The notes beneath the pieces are model-generated. The model saw nothing but the letters and a program-made list of their open reading frames with translations. It did no database searches and had not been told where the DNA came from. From assembly GCF_009299835.1 (NCBI RefSeq), contig NZ_VKCZ01000006.1, positions 1-64,000 on the forward strand: 64,000 nt of DNA. Direction: 5' to 3'. The DNA is from Microlunatus speluncae. Lineage in GTDB: Bacteria > Actinomycetota > Actinomycetes > Propionibacteriales > Propionibacteriaceae. Below, piece after piece: positions 33,516-41,267 of the stretch (position 1 is its first letter; every line of letters begins with the position of its first letter). Both the position numbers and the translations under genes were made by a program.

Positions 33516-34451
33516 ATGACCTCACTGCTCGCCACCGGCACCGATCACCCGGCGCTGCGGCGGTTCGACCGCCCGGATGCGGAGTTCGCCCGGCACTTCG
33601 CCGAACACGGCTTCGCGCTGCTGGCCGACGGGCTCAGCGCCGAGGAGGTGGCCGCGGTCAATGACGACGCGCTCCGGCTCTGCCGCGGTGATCTGGGCGA
33701 GATCTACAACGGCTGGCGGGACAGCGACGATCCGCACAGCGCCCCGGCCGACATCGCCACCCGGACCGACGAGGAGGTGCTGCGCTCCTTCCTCTGCATC
33801 CACTTCCCGCACAAGGTGTCAGAGGCGTCGCTGGCCGCGCTGACCGCGCCGCGGATCGTGGACGCGCTGGTCTCGGTGATCGGCCCCAACGTCAAGGCGA
33901 TGCAGTCGATGCTGTTCATCAAGTCCGAGGGCAAGCCCGGCCAGGCCTGGCACCAGGACGAGTTCTTCATCCCCACCCGGGACCGGTCGCTGACCGCGGT
34001 CTGGATCGCGCTGGATGACGCGACGATCGAGAACGGCTGCCTCTGGGTGCAGCCCGGTTCGCACCGCCGCGGCGTGATCTATCCCTCCAAGGAGCAGAAC
34101 GATCCGCGCTTCGACTGCACCGGCGAGGCGTACGACTTCCCCTACGCCGACGAGGATGCGGTCCCGGTCGAGATCCCGGCCGGCACGGCGTTGATCTTCA
34201 ACGGCTACCTGCTGCACCGGTCGCTGGAGAACTCCGGCAAGCACGGCTACCGGCGGGCCCTGGCCAACCACTATATGAGCGCCGAGTCGCTGCTGCCGTG
34301 GCGCCTGCCGACCGAGGGCGAACACATGGCCACCGCCGACTTCCGCGACATTCTGCTGGTGGCCGGCGAGGATCCGTATGCGTACAAGGGAATCGTCGAC
34401 GAACACCGCCCCATGTCCCGCGCCGACAAAGACGGCGGCTGCGACCGCTGA
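33516..34451 (+). CDS. Phytanoyl-CoA dioxygenase (PhyH)-family enzyme, copy 1
   Basis: A 311-residue Fe(II)/2-oxoglutarate oxygenase-like protein. The metal triad is visible as H-x-D in AWHQDEFFIPTRD and the distal H in YLLHRSLENSGKHGYRRALANHY, which also has the Arg that binds 2-oxoglutarate. Such proteins hydroxylate fatty or other metabolites; in actinobacteria they often sit beside sugar regulators. ATG 33516 is chosen because GAGGGGG precedes it; the frame is open upstream to 33453. Its TGA is the first base set of a long palindrome shared with the convergent exporter gene. Confidence 0.88.
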   Translation: MTSLLATGTDHPALRRFDRPDAEFARHFAEHGFALLADGLSAEEVAAVNDDALRLCRGDLGEIYNGWRDSDDPHSAPADIATRTDEEVLRSFLCIHFPHKVSEASLAALTAPRIVDALVSVIGPNVKAMQSMLFIKSEGKPGQAWHQDEFFIPTRDRSLTAVWIALDDATIENGCLWVQPGSHRRGVIYPSKEQNDPRFDCTGEAYDFPYADEDAVPVEIPAGTALIFNGYLLHRSLENSGKHGYRRALANHYMSAESLLPWRLPTEGEHMATADFRDILLVAGEDPYAYKGIVDEHRPMSRADKDGGCDR

Positions 34452-34464
34452 CCCAACACCTACC

Positions 34465-34524
34465 ACCCCGAGTTGTCAGAATTAGGGAACGCTATAGCGT
34501 GCCCTAATTCTGACAAGTCGGGGT
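34465..34524. terminator. 60-bp palindrome between convergent genes, copy 1
   Basis: A palindrome centred at 34494/34495: the 15-bp arms TTGTCAGAATTAGGG (34473-34487) and CCCTAATTCTGACAA (34502-34516) plus the 12-bp core ACGCTATAGCGT, extended by ACCCCGA / TCGGGGT blocks. It lies 13 bases after the PhyH gene stop (34451) and ends 5 bases before the exporter stop (34529), so it can terminate both. A second copy with the same core and outer block lies at 36408-36473. Confidence 0.85.
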
Positions 34525-34528
34525 TGGG

Positions 34529-36250
34529 TCAGCCTTTGAAGAGGCGGGAGAAGGGGCCGGTCCCGGTGATCAGGTCGGGGTACGTGCCCGATTCGACGAT
34601 GCGGCCGTCGTCGAAGACATAGATCCGGTCCATGCCGCGGAGGGTCGTCGCCCGGTGCGAGACGACGATGGTGATCCGCTCCTGCTTGGTCCGGCGCAGC
34701 TCGTCGAAGATCATCCGCTCGGCCTCGGCGTCGACCGCCGACGTCGGTTCGTCGAGGATCCAGATCCCAGCGGCCCGCAGGTGGATCCGGGCCAGCGCCA
34801 GGCGCTGCCACTGTCCTCCGGAGAGGCCGGGGCCGCTCCACTGCTGGCCGAGTTGAGTGTCCAGGCCGTCCGGCAGCCGGTCGACCAGAGTGTCGGCGTG
34901 GGCATCGGTCAGGGCGGCCCGCAGTTCATGATCATCGGCCGGGCGGGGCCGGCCGAGGCCGACGACGTCGCGCACCGTGAACTCGTACCGGCCGAACTCC
35001 TGGGTCAACAGCCCGAACCGGCCCAGCCGCTCGGTGATCGACAGTCCGGCCAGATCGACGCCGTCGATCGCCACCCGGCCCGACCGCAGCCCGACGGTGC
35101 CGAGCAGCGCGTTGACGCAGGTCGTCTTTCCGGCACCGTTGATCCCGACCAGGGCGATCATTTCGCCGCGCCGGGCGGTCAGCGACACGTCGTGCAGCAC
35201 CGCCGGACCGTCGCCGTAGCCGACCGTGATCGCCTCGCAGGACAGCGTCTCCGCCGACCGGTCGATCGACTGGATCGGCACCAACGGCACCGACTCGACG
35301 AGGCGGCGGTAGGTGATCGCCTTCGGCGCGGCCGAGACGATGATGCCGATCGCGAAGCCGGCGTAGCGGATCCCGGCCAGTCCGGCCACCGTGCCCAACA
35401 CGGCTGCCGCGGCACCGGCGGTGTTGGCCCCGCCGACCACCAGCGCCGCCAAAGCACCGGCCAGCAGCAGCGCGGTGGCCAGGCCGGACAGCAGATCCAT
35501 CCGCTGTCCGACGGCGATCATGGAATCGAGCACGCGGAGGGCGGCGCGGCGCTCGCCGGCAGCGAGCTCGGCCACCCGGCCGGCCGTGCCGAGCGTCGCC
35601 AGTTCGGTGCCGGTGCGTTCCCGGATCACCTGCTCGGTCGCGTAGCCGGCCCGGTGCTGGTGCCGGGCCAGGATCGGCCAACCGCGCGTCTCGGCCCGGG
35701 CGATCACCGTGTGGCCGAACACGGTCGGCAGCAGGGCCGCGCCGACCAGGATCGCCGTCACCGGGTTGATCAAGAACAGCGAGCCGCACAGGGCGAGAGC
35801 CGAGATCAACATGCTCACCACCTCGATCACCTTGCTGGACAGCTTGTCGATCTCCTCGCAGGCCGCCCGGCTGGCCTCGATCTCGGTGCCGACCGACGCG
35901 TCGGACAACGCGCCGGGTGGCAGCCGGGACACCGCGGTCAGTAGGTCGGCCTGCAGGCGGAAGCGCAGCCGCAGCCACATCCGCTGGGCCAGCGTCATCG
36001 CGACCTGGGACAGCGGATAGCTCAGCCCGACCACCGCGGTGACGCCCAGCAACGGTCCGGCCAGATCACCGGGTGTCCCGCCGTCGAGTCGGGTGATCAA
36101 GGCCTGGACCATGATCACTTGGAGCGCCGGCAGCAGCGCTTGGACCAATGTGAGCAGGCCGTAGCCGGCCAGCCAACCGGGAGTTCGGCGGGCCGACAGC
36201 CGGAGGCTCCAGCAAGCGGCGGGAAGGGCGGACAGCAGGGACGACGGCAT
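34529..36250 (-). CDS. ABC exporter, fused membrane and ATPase domains
   Basis: A 573-residue half-transporter. About six helices in residues 1-290 are followed by an ATPase domain with Walker A GINGAGKTTCVN, signature GLSGGQWQRLALARI and Walker B IWILDEPTSAVD, then VSHRATTLRGMDRIYVFDDGRIVESGTYPDLI. It would act as a homodimer or with an unseen partner to export lipid, peptide or drug. The start at ATG 36250 gives a normal exporter N-terminus; an ATG at 36403 adds 51 polar, low-complexity residues and is less likely. It is flanked on both sides by copies of one long palindrome. Confidence 0.88.
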   Translation of the reverse strand: MPSSLLSALPAACWSLRLSARRTPGWLAGYGLLTLVQALLPALQVIMVQALITRLDGGTPGDLAGPLLGVTAVVGLSYPLSQVAMTLAQRMWLRLRFRLQADLLTAVSRLPPGALSDASVGTEIEASRAACEEIDKLSSKVIEVVSMLISALALCGSLFLINPVTAILVGAALLPTVFGHTVIARAETRGWPILARHQHRAGYATEQVIRERTGTELATLGTAGRVAELAAGERRAALRVLDSMIAVGQRMDLLSGLATALLLAGALAALVVGGANTAGAAAAVLGTVAGLAGIRYAGFAIGIIVSAAPKAITYRRLVESVPLVPIQSIDRSAETLSCEAITVGYGDGPAVLHDVSLTARRGEMIALVGINGAGKTTCVNALLGTVGLRSGRVAIDGVDLAGLSITERLGRFGLLTQEFGRYEFTVRDVVGLGRPRPADDHELRAALTDAHADTLVDRLPDGLDTQLGQQWSGPGLSGGQWQRLALARIHLRAAGIWILDEPTSAVDAEAERMIFDELRRTKQERITIVVSHRATTLRGMDRIYVFDDGRIVESGTYPDLITGTGPFSRLFKG

Positions 36251-36407
36251 CGAAGGCACCAAGTTTCTTGATCGATTCGGGTGGGATCGAAGCCCGGGCA
36301 CGCTCGCGCCCCCTGAGCGCTGCGTATCTACCGGGCTCCCACCAAATGCGATGCCGTCTCGTCGCCGAGACCCAGAGGCAGATGGCCGAAGGTTGAATCT
36401 CACCCTA

Positions 36408-36473
36408 CCAACCCCGAGTTGTCAGACTCTGGGCACGCTATAGCGTGCCTAGAGTCTGACAAGTCGGGGTTGG
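36408..36473. terminator. 66-bp palindrome, copy 2
   Basis: Centred at 36440/36441, with almost complete symmetry over 66 bp. It shares the core GCACGCTATAGCGTGC and the outer block CCCCGAGTTGTCAGA with copy 1, but differs between (CTCTGG against ATTAGG), with compensating changes on the opposite arm. It ends 2 bases before the stop of the minus-strand permease gene (36475), as copy 1 ends 5 bases before the exporter stop. Confidence 0.85.
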
Positions 36474-36474
36474 G

Positions 36475-37317
36475 TCAGCCTTTGAGGCCGGTTTCGGCTA
36501 CGCCTTGGACGAGGTAGCGCTGGAGGAAGACGAAGACCAGGACGAGGGGGGCGATGGCTACGGCGGCGGCGAGGAAGAGCTCGTGCAGGTTGATCGTCTG
36601 GGCGGTCATCAGGGTGGAGAGGGCGACCTGGACGGTCCACATGTCCGAGCTCTGACCGATCACCAGCGGCCAGAGGAAGGAGTTCCAGCTGTTGATGAAG
36701 GTGATCACCGCGATCGCGGAGAAGAAGGCCAGCGAGTTGGGCACCACGATCTGCCAGTAGGCCCGGAACCAGCCGAGACCGTCGACCCGGGCGGCCTCCT
36801 CCAGCTCCTTCGGGAAGTTGAGGAAGTACTGCCGGAACAGGAAGGTGGTCAGCCCGCTGAACAGGGTCGGCACGATGATGCCCTGCAGGGTGTCCACCCA
36901 GCGCAGTTGGGAGACGATGATGAAGCTCGGGATGAACGTCACCGCGGCCGGGATCATCAGCGTGACCAGGGTGGCGTAGAAGATCTTGTTCGCGTGCCGG
37001 TACGGGATCCGGGCCAGGCCGTAGCCGGCCAGCGACGACAGCAGCAACTGGCCCAGCGTCTGCAGCACGGCGACGATCGCCGAGTTCTTCAGGCCGCCCA
37101 GGATGTTGACCGACCGGTCGGTGAACAGCTCGGTGAAGTTGGCCCACTGCAGCTCGGTCGGGAAGAACGTCCAGTTCGGCGAGGTGATCTCCACCTCGGT
37201 CGACAAACCGTTGCGCAGCACGAGATAGAACGGGATCAGGAACAGCACGGCCGCGATGATCAGCACCAGGTAGCGGACGATGGCGCCGGCGATCCGGGCT
37301 CCGCGGGCGCTATTCAT
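36475..37317 (-). CDS. Sugar ABC importer permease (MalG-like)
   Basis: A 280-residue permease with six helices (YLVLIIAAVLFLIPFYLVLRNGLS onward) and the coupling loop EEAARVDGLGWFRAYWQIVVPNS. AVITFINSWNSFLWPLVIG is typical of MalG/UgpE permeases. It starts at ATG 37317 and ends with VQGVAETGLKG. It is the last gene of a receptor-permease-permease operon read leftwards, with a 52-bp gap to the preceding gene that contains a short imperfect palindrome (CCCCGCGGAAACG / CGTTTTCGTGGGG). No ATPase partner is local. Confidence 0.9.
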   Translation of the reverse strand: MNSARGARIAGAIVRYLVLIIAAVLFLIPFYLVLRNGLSTEVEITSPNWTFFPTELQWANFTELFTDRSVNILGGLKNSAIVAVLQTLGQLLLSSLAGYGLARIPYRHANKIFYATLVTLMIPAAVTFIPSFIIVSQLRWVDTLQGIIVPTLFSGLTTFLFRQYFLNFPKELEEAARVDGLGWFRAYWQIVVPNSLAFFSAIAVITFINSWNSFLWPLVIGQSSDMWTVQVALSTLMTAQTINLHELFLAAAVAIAPLVLVFVFLQRYLVQGVAETGLKG

Positions 37318-37369
37318 CGGGGTCCCCGCGGAAACGTGGAGCGCAGCGGAGCGTTTTCGTGGGGTGATT

Positions 37370-38260
37370 TCATTCCGCCGCCTTGCCGAAGCCGAAGATC
37401 TTGCCCTGCAGCAGCGTGACGATCATGATCAGCAACGCCAGGATGACGGCCCCGGCGCTGCCGTAGCCGAAGTTCTGGTCGTAGATCGCCGTGTAGTAGA
37501 GGTAGACCAGCGGCGGCCGGGCGAAGGAGGAGTTGCCGAGCAGGTTGACGAACTCGTCGAACGCCTGGAAGGCGGCGATGAACAGCAGCAGGGTCACCGC
37601 GACGGTGGTGGCGCGCAGCTGCGGCAGCGTGATGTGCCACAGGGTCTGCCAGCCGGGTCTGGCGCCGTCCACCTGGGCCGCCTCGTAGAGCTCGGGCGGG
37701 ATCCGCTGCAACCCGGCGATGAACAAGATCATGTAGAAGCCGATCTGCAGCCAGAGCCGGGCGGTCACGATCACCACCCAGTACAGCGGCGGATCCGGGG
37801 TGCCGAGCCAGGCGACGTTCTCGATCCCGAACCAGCCCAGCACGGTGTTGGCCAGGCCGAACCGGACGCCGTTGAAGATCGACAGCTTCCAGACCATCGA
37901 GGCGACGACGTAGGAGCAGGCGGTGGGCAGGAAGAAGACCGACCGGAAGAAGGCGCGGGCGAACCGGATCCGCTGCAGCAGCAGGGCGAACGCCAGCGCA
38001 CAGATCAACGTGATCGGCACGATGAAGACCGCGAAGATCATGAAATCGACCAGGCTGGTCAGGAACGGACCGGGCCGGAGCAGGTCGACATAGTTCTGCA
38101 GCCCGACCCAGGCTCGCGGCGTGACCGTGTTCTGGGCGCGGTTGAAGCTGAGCACCACCGACCAGGCGATCGGGATGTAGACGAAGATCAACAAACCCAG
38201 GGCGAACGGCCCGACGAACAGCCAGAACGCGCCCGTGACACCGCGGATCCGGGTGGCCAT
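37370..38260 (-). CDS. Sugar ABC importer permease (MalF-like)
   Basis: A 296-residue permease with six helices; FWLFVGPFALGLLIFVYIPIAWSVVLSF is the standard N-terminus, and ELYEAAQVDGARPGWQTLWHITLPQLRATTV is the coupling loop. It starts at ATG 38260, six bases after the receptor gene stop, so they are cotranscribed. It pairs with the MalG-like permease downstream. Confidence 0.9.
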   Translation of the reverse strand: MATRIRGVTGAFWLFVGPFALGLLIFVYIPIAWSVVLSFNRAQNTVTPRAWVGLQNYVDLLRPGPFLTSLVDFMIFAVFIVPITLICALAFALLLQRIRFARAFFRSVFFLPTACSYVVASMVWKLSIFNGVRFGLANTVLGWFGIENVAWLGTPDPPLYWVVIVTARLWLQIGFYMILFIAGLQRIPPELYEAAQVDGARPGWQTLWHITLPQLRATTVAVTLLLFIAAFQAFDEFVNLLGNSSFARPPLVYLYYTAIYDQNFGYGSAGAVILALLIMIVTLLQGKIFGFGKAAE

Positions 38261-38266
38261 GGCGGC

Positions 38267-39589
38267 TCAGCCCAGCAGTTGATCAAGCTGCTGCTGCACC
38301 GTCTTGACCGCCGCGTTCAGCGACGTCGAAGGATCCTGGCCCTTCCGCACGATCGCCGTCGCCGCGTCACCGAGCGCGTTGTTCATCGCCGGGCTCCAGG
38401 TGGTGCCGCCGGCGATGGCGTAGTCGTTGTAGAACTTCACCGCCTCCGCAGCCGGCCCGGACTGCAGCTTGGCCGCCTTCGCCGCCAGGCTCTTCCGCGG
38501 CGGGATGTGGAAGCCGTAGGAGAGGTTGAAGTCCTCCTGGAACGCCGTGTTGTCCAGCCAGAGCCACTTGATGTAGGCCTTCGCCGCGTCGACGTTGCCC
38601 GATTTGGCACTCACCATCGCCGACCAGCCGCCCTGCGGCGTCGAGGGCTTGCCGATCGTCGCGCTGAACGGCGGGAACGGCACGATCCCGAAGTCGTCGT
38701 CGAGGGCCTGCTGGATCGCCGGCATCGCCCACAGGCCGGTCCACTGCATGGCGCACAGGCCCTGGGTGAACGACGACGGATCCCAGTAGTCGGTCGGGGC
38801 GCCGAGCAGGATCGACTTGTCGTCGACCAGCTGCTTGAGCTTGCCGAGCGCCGCGACCACGTTGTCCCCGGTGAAGTTGATCTTGTTGTCCGGGGTCAGG
38901 TAGTTCTGGCCGACCGACCAGAGCACCGGCCCGAGCATCGAGCCGCCGCCGTAGGCCGGCGTGACCCCGGCGTCGTTGCCGATGAACAGGCCCTTCTGAT
39001 CGGGGGTGGTGAGCTCTTTGGCCGCGCTGACCAGCTCGTCCAGGGTGGTCGGCGGATTGACGCCCGCCTTCTCCAGCACGCTCTTGCGGTAGTAGAGCAG
39101 CACCGTGTCGTCGACGATCCGCGCCCCGTACAACTTGCCGTCGACGGTGATCGACTTCAGGTCGGCGTCGGTGTAGTCGGACCTGATCGGCTCCAGGATG
39201 TCGTCCAGCGGCACGATCTGGTTGGCTCGGACCATGGCCAGGTTGGCGCTGCCCTCGAAGACGTCCGGCCCGTCGCCGGACAGCAGGCCACTGTTGACCT
39301 TCGACGTGTAGTCGCCCGGGGTCCACTGCACCTTGATCGTCGCGTCGGGATAGTCCTTGGCGTAGCGCTCGACGGCCTGCTGGGTCCCGGATTCGCCGTA
39401 CTGGTGATACCAGACCTTGAGATTGGGCTTGGCGCCACCGCCGCCCGGCTCCGCGCCACCGCCGTCCAGACCCGTACTCCCGCCGCCACAGCCGGCCAGC
39501 AGTCCGGGAGCGCCGACCGCGGCGGCACCGAGACCGAGCCCGGCGAGCAGCCGCCGACGGGTCAGTGAACTGGGCGGTAGCGGGACCAT
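38267..39589 (-). CDS. Sugar ABC importer substrate-binding lipoprotein
   Basis: A 440-residue SBP_bac_1 lipoprotein. The leader TRRRLLAGLGLGAAAVGAPGLLAGC has a Tat-type RRR and lipobox Cys34. The mature domain contains KVWYHQYGESGTQQAVERYAKDYPDATIKVQW, the typical first strand and helix, and ends with AVKTVQQQLDQLLG. ATG 39589 is preceded by AAGGAG at 6-base spacing, which decides the start against the frame's longer 39655 option. It is the first gene of a three-gene importer operon. Four phased direct repeats lie upstream at 39676-39744. Confidence 0.9.
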   Translation of the reverse strand: MVPLPPSSLTRRRLLAGLGLGAAAVGAPGLLAGCGGGSTGLDGGGAEPGGGGAKPNLKVWYHQYGESGTQQAVERYAKDYPDATIKVQWTPGDYTSKVNSGLLSGDGPDVFEGSANLAMVRANQIVPLDDILEPIRSDYTDADLKSITVDGKLYGARIVDDTVLLYYRKSVLEKAGVNPPTTLDELVSAAKELTTPDQKGLFIGNDAGVTPAYGGGSMLGPVLWSVGQNYLTPDNKINFTGDNVVAALGKLKQLVDDKSILLGAPTDYWDPSSFTQGLCAMQWTGLWAMPAIQQALDDDFGIVPFPPFSATIGKPSTPQGGWSAMVSAKSGNVDAAKAYIKWLWLDNTAFQEDFNLSYGFHIPPRKSLAAKAAKLQSGPAAEAVKFYNDYAIAGGTTWSPAMNNALGDAATAIVRKGQDPSTSLNAAVKTVQQQLDQLLG

Positions 39590-39675
39590 GGCGACTCCTT
39601 CGTTGCACTGATCCCCGAGCAGCTCCGACTGTACAACCGGCAACCGGCTCACCACAGGCCATGACCTAAATCCGA

Positions 39676-39744
39676 CAAGATCAGATGAATCCCGGCAAGA
39701 TCACCTGTGAACCTGACAAGATCAGCTCGCGGCCGGCAAGATCA
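39676..39744. promoter_or_regulatory. Four phased direct repeats upstream of the sugar importer operon
   Basis: On the minus strand the motif TGATCTTGYCRG occurs four times, with CAAGATCA on the plus strand starting at 39676, 39696, 39717 and 39737. The spacing is 20, 21 and 20 bp, about two helical turns, so all four would lie on the same face of DNA. It sits 87-155 bases upstream of the substrate-binding protein start; the last copy overlaps the stop codon of the MerR-VOC gene. Candidate regulator array. Confidence 0.6.
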
Positions 39745-40494
39745 ACGAGCGCTCTCCCACAGCACGATCCGGTTGCCCACCGGGTCCTCGATCCGCGAAC
39801 TCCGCGGCCGGTTCACGCCGTCGGACGGCGGGTACTGTTCGACCGCCCCCGCGGCCAGGGCACGCCGATGGGTCTCCTCCAGCCCGACGACGCCGAGCCC
39901 GAACGCGGTCCGGTGCCCGAAGTGCGGTTCGTCCGCGGTACGGACCCGGAAGTTCAGGAAGCCGATCGCGTCGCCCTCGCCGAGGACGACCTGGCGACCG
40001 CCGCCGCCCCAGTCCTCGAGCGGGGTGCCCAGCACCTCACCCCAGAAGGCGGCCGCGACCTCGAGGTCGGCCTGGGAATCCACGCCCAGGTTCACGGTGG
40101 CGAGTCGGAAATCAGCAGCGGTCGTCATCGGCGTCTCATCTCTCTCGGTGTCGGTCAGTCGGTCCAGCACGGCCTCGACCCGGCCCGCTCGTTCGCGCAG
40201 CTCGGCCCGGCGCCGGTCCAGCACCACCCGCGCCTCGGCGGCGGTGCCGTTCAGGATCGTGCCGATGTCCTCGGTCGACAGCTCCGCCTCCCGGAGCAGT
40301 CGGACCCGCCGGCCGGGCCCGACCTGCGCGTAGCCGTACCGCCGATAGCCGGTCCGTGGATCGGTCGAGGCCGGCGGCAGCAAGCCGATCTCGTCGTAGT
40401 GGCGCAGGGTCGGGATCGACAGCCCGGTCAGCATCGAGAAGCTCCCGATGGTCACGAGTTCTTCGGGTACGAGTTCTTCGGTCACATCCGACAT
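39742..40494 (-). CDS. MerR-type HTH fused to a VOC (glyoxalase) domain
   Basis: A 250-residue protein. Residues 10-80 form a MerR-like winged helix (VTIGSFSMLTGLSIPTLRHYDEIGLLPPASTDPRTGYRRYG), then a dimerisation helix, and residues 125-250 are a VOC fold (RLATVNLGVDSQADLEVAAAFWGEVLG, AIGFLNFRVRTADEPHFGHRTAFGLGVVGLEETHRRA). In such regulators the C-terminal domain serves as ligand sensor. ATG 40494 gives the normal N-terminus; the frame remains open to 40761 antisense to the next gene. It lies downstream of the HxlR-type gene in the same direction. Confidence 0.82.
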   Translation of the reverse strand: MSDVTEELVPEELVTIGSFSMLTGLSIPTLRHYDEIGLLPPASTDPRTGYRRYGYAQVGPGRRVRLLREAELSTEDIGTILNGTAAEARVVLDRRRAELRERAGRVEAVLDRLTDTERDETPMTTAADFRLATVNLGVDSQADLEVAAAFWGEVLGTPLEDWGGGGRQVVLGEGDAIGFLNFRVRTADEPHFGHRTAFGLGVVGLEETHRRALAAGAVEQYPPSDGVNRPRSSRIEDPVGNRIVLWESAR

Positions 40495-40519
40495 CGTGCT
40501 GTCTCCGGTGACCCGAGAG

Positions 40520-41215
40520 TCAAGCCCCGCTTGCCGGGTGCGGCTCGAACCGGGTGGCCGCGACGAGCGACCGGACGGCATCCGCGTCGCCGCTGACGCT
40601 GACGCCGGGCGCTTCCGCGGGATCGACCGCGGCGAAGATGCACGCCTTCCAGGCTCCCGTCGACGCCTCGACGGCGGCCGCCGGCCCCTGTGGCGGCAGG
40701 CCTCTCGCCATAACGGTGCCGGACTCGGTGATCGTGCCGACATACTGCACCGGCGGTGCACTCTCGATCCGCGAATCGGTCAGCCGCAGCCCGACCACCA
40801 GGTCCGGGCCCCCGACCGGACCAGGCCGGGCATGGGCCCGCATCGCCAGCACCAGGGTGTCCGGACTCATCCCCGCTTCGACCGGCAGCCCCGGCGAACT
40901 CACCGCCCACAACGACAGCGCGGCATTCACCGCCTCGAGCTCGCGGCCCCAGTCGGTCAGGTCGTAGACGGCCACCCGGGCCGGCTCGGGCAACTCGCGC
41001 CGGGTCAGCACGCCGGACGTCTCGAGCTCGTGCAACCGCTGGGTCAACGCGGTCGGGCCGATGCCGATCACGTCGCGCTGCAGGTCACCGAACCGCTTCG
41101 GCCCGAGCAGCAGTTCGCGGATGATGATCAACGCCCAGCGCTCGCCGATCAGGTCCAGGGCGTGCGCCGCGGCACAGCCGTCGTCATAGGACCCGTACGA
41201 CCTCCGTGTTGCCAT
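40520..41215 (-). CDS. HxlR-family regulator with C-terminal SCP2-like domain
   Basis: A 231-residue transcription factor. Residues 10-105 are a HxlR winged helix (CAAAHALDLIGERWALIIIRELLLGPKRFGDLQRDVIGIGPTALTQRLHELETSGVLTRR). The remaining 120 residues (LVLAMRAHARPG, VVGLRLTDSRIESAPP) look like an SCP2-type lipid-binding fold, common in this subfamily. Start ATG 41215. It is divergent from the MDMPI-family gene, and an operator lies between them at 41227-41243, so it probably represses itself and its neighbour. Confidence 0.87.
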   Translation of the reverse strand: MATRRSYGSYDDGCAAAHALDLIGERWALIIIRELLLGPKRFGDLQRDVIGIGPTALTQRLHELETSGVLTRRELPEPARVAVYDLTDWGRELEAVNAALSLWAVSSPGLPVEAGMSPDTLVLAMRAHARPGPVGGPDLVVGLRLTDSRIESAPPVQYVGTITESGTVMARGLPPQGPAAAVEASTGAWKACIFAAVDPAEAPGVSVSGDADAVRSLVAATRFEPHPASGA

Positions 41216-41226
41216 GTCCCAACCTT

Positions 41227-41243
41227 ACTACTTGACAAGTAGT
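41227..41243. promoter_or_regulatory. Operator palindrome between HxlR and MDMPI-family genes
   Basis: ACTACTTGACAAGTAGT has perfect 8-bp arms around one central base, 12 bases from the HxlR start and 25 from the divergent start. It resembles the short A/T-flanked palindromes bound by HxlR and MarR proteins. The TTGACA inside it could be part of a -35 element. Confidence 0.65.
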
Positions 41244-41267
41244 GCTCGCTACCGTTTCAGTAGTGTC

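Noticed and set aside
37280-39568. A 762-codon plus-strand frame opposite the second sugar importer
   Set aside because: Antisense to three clear ABC importer genes; low-complexity composition.
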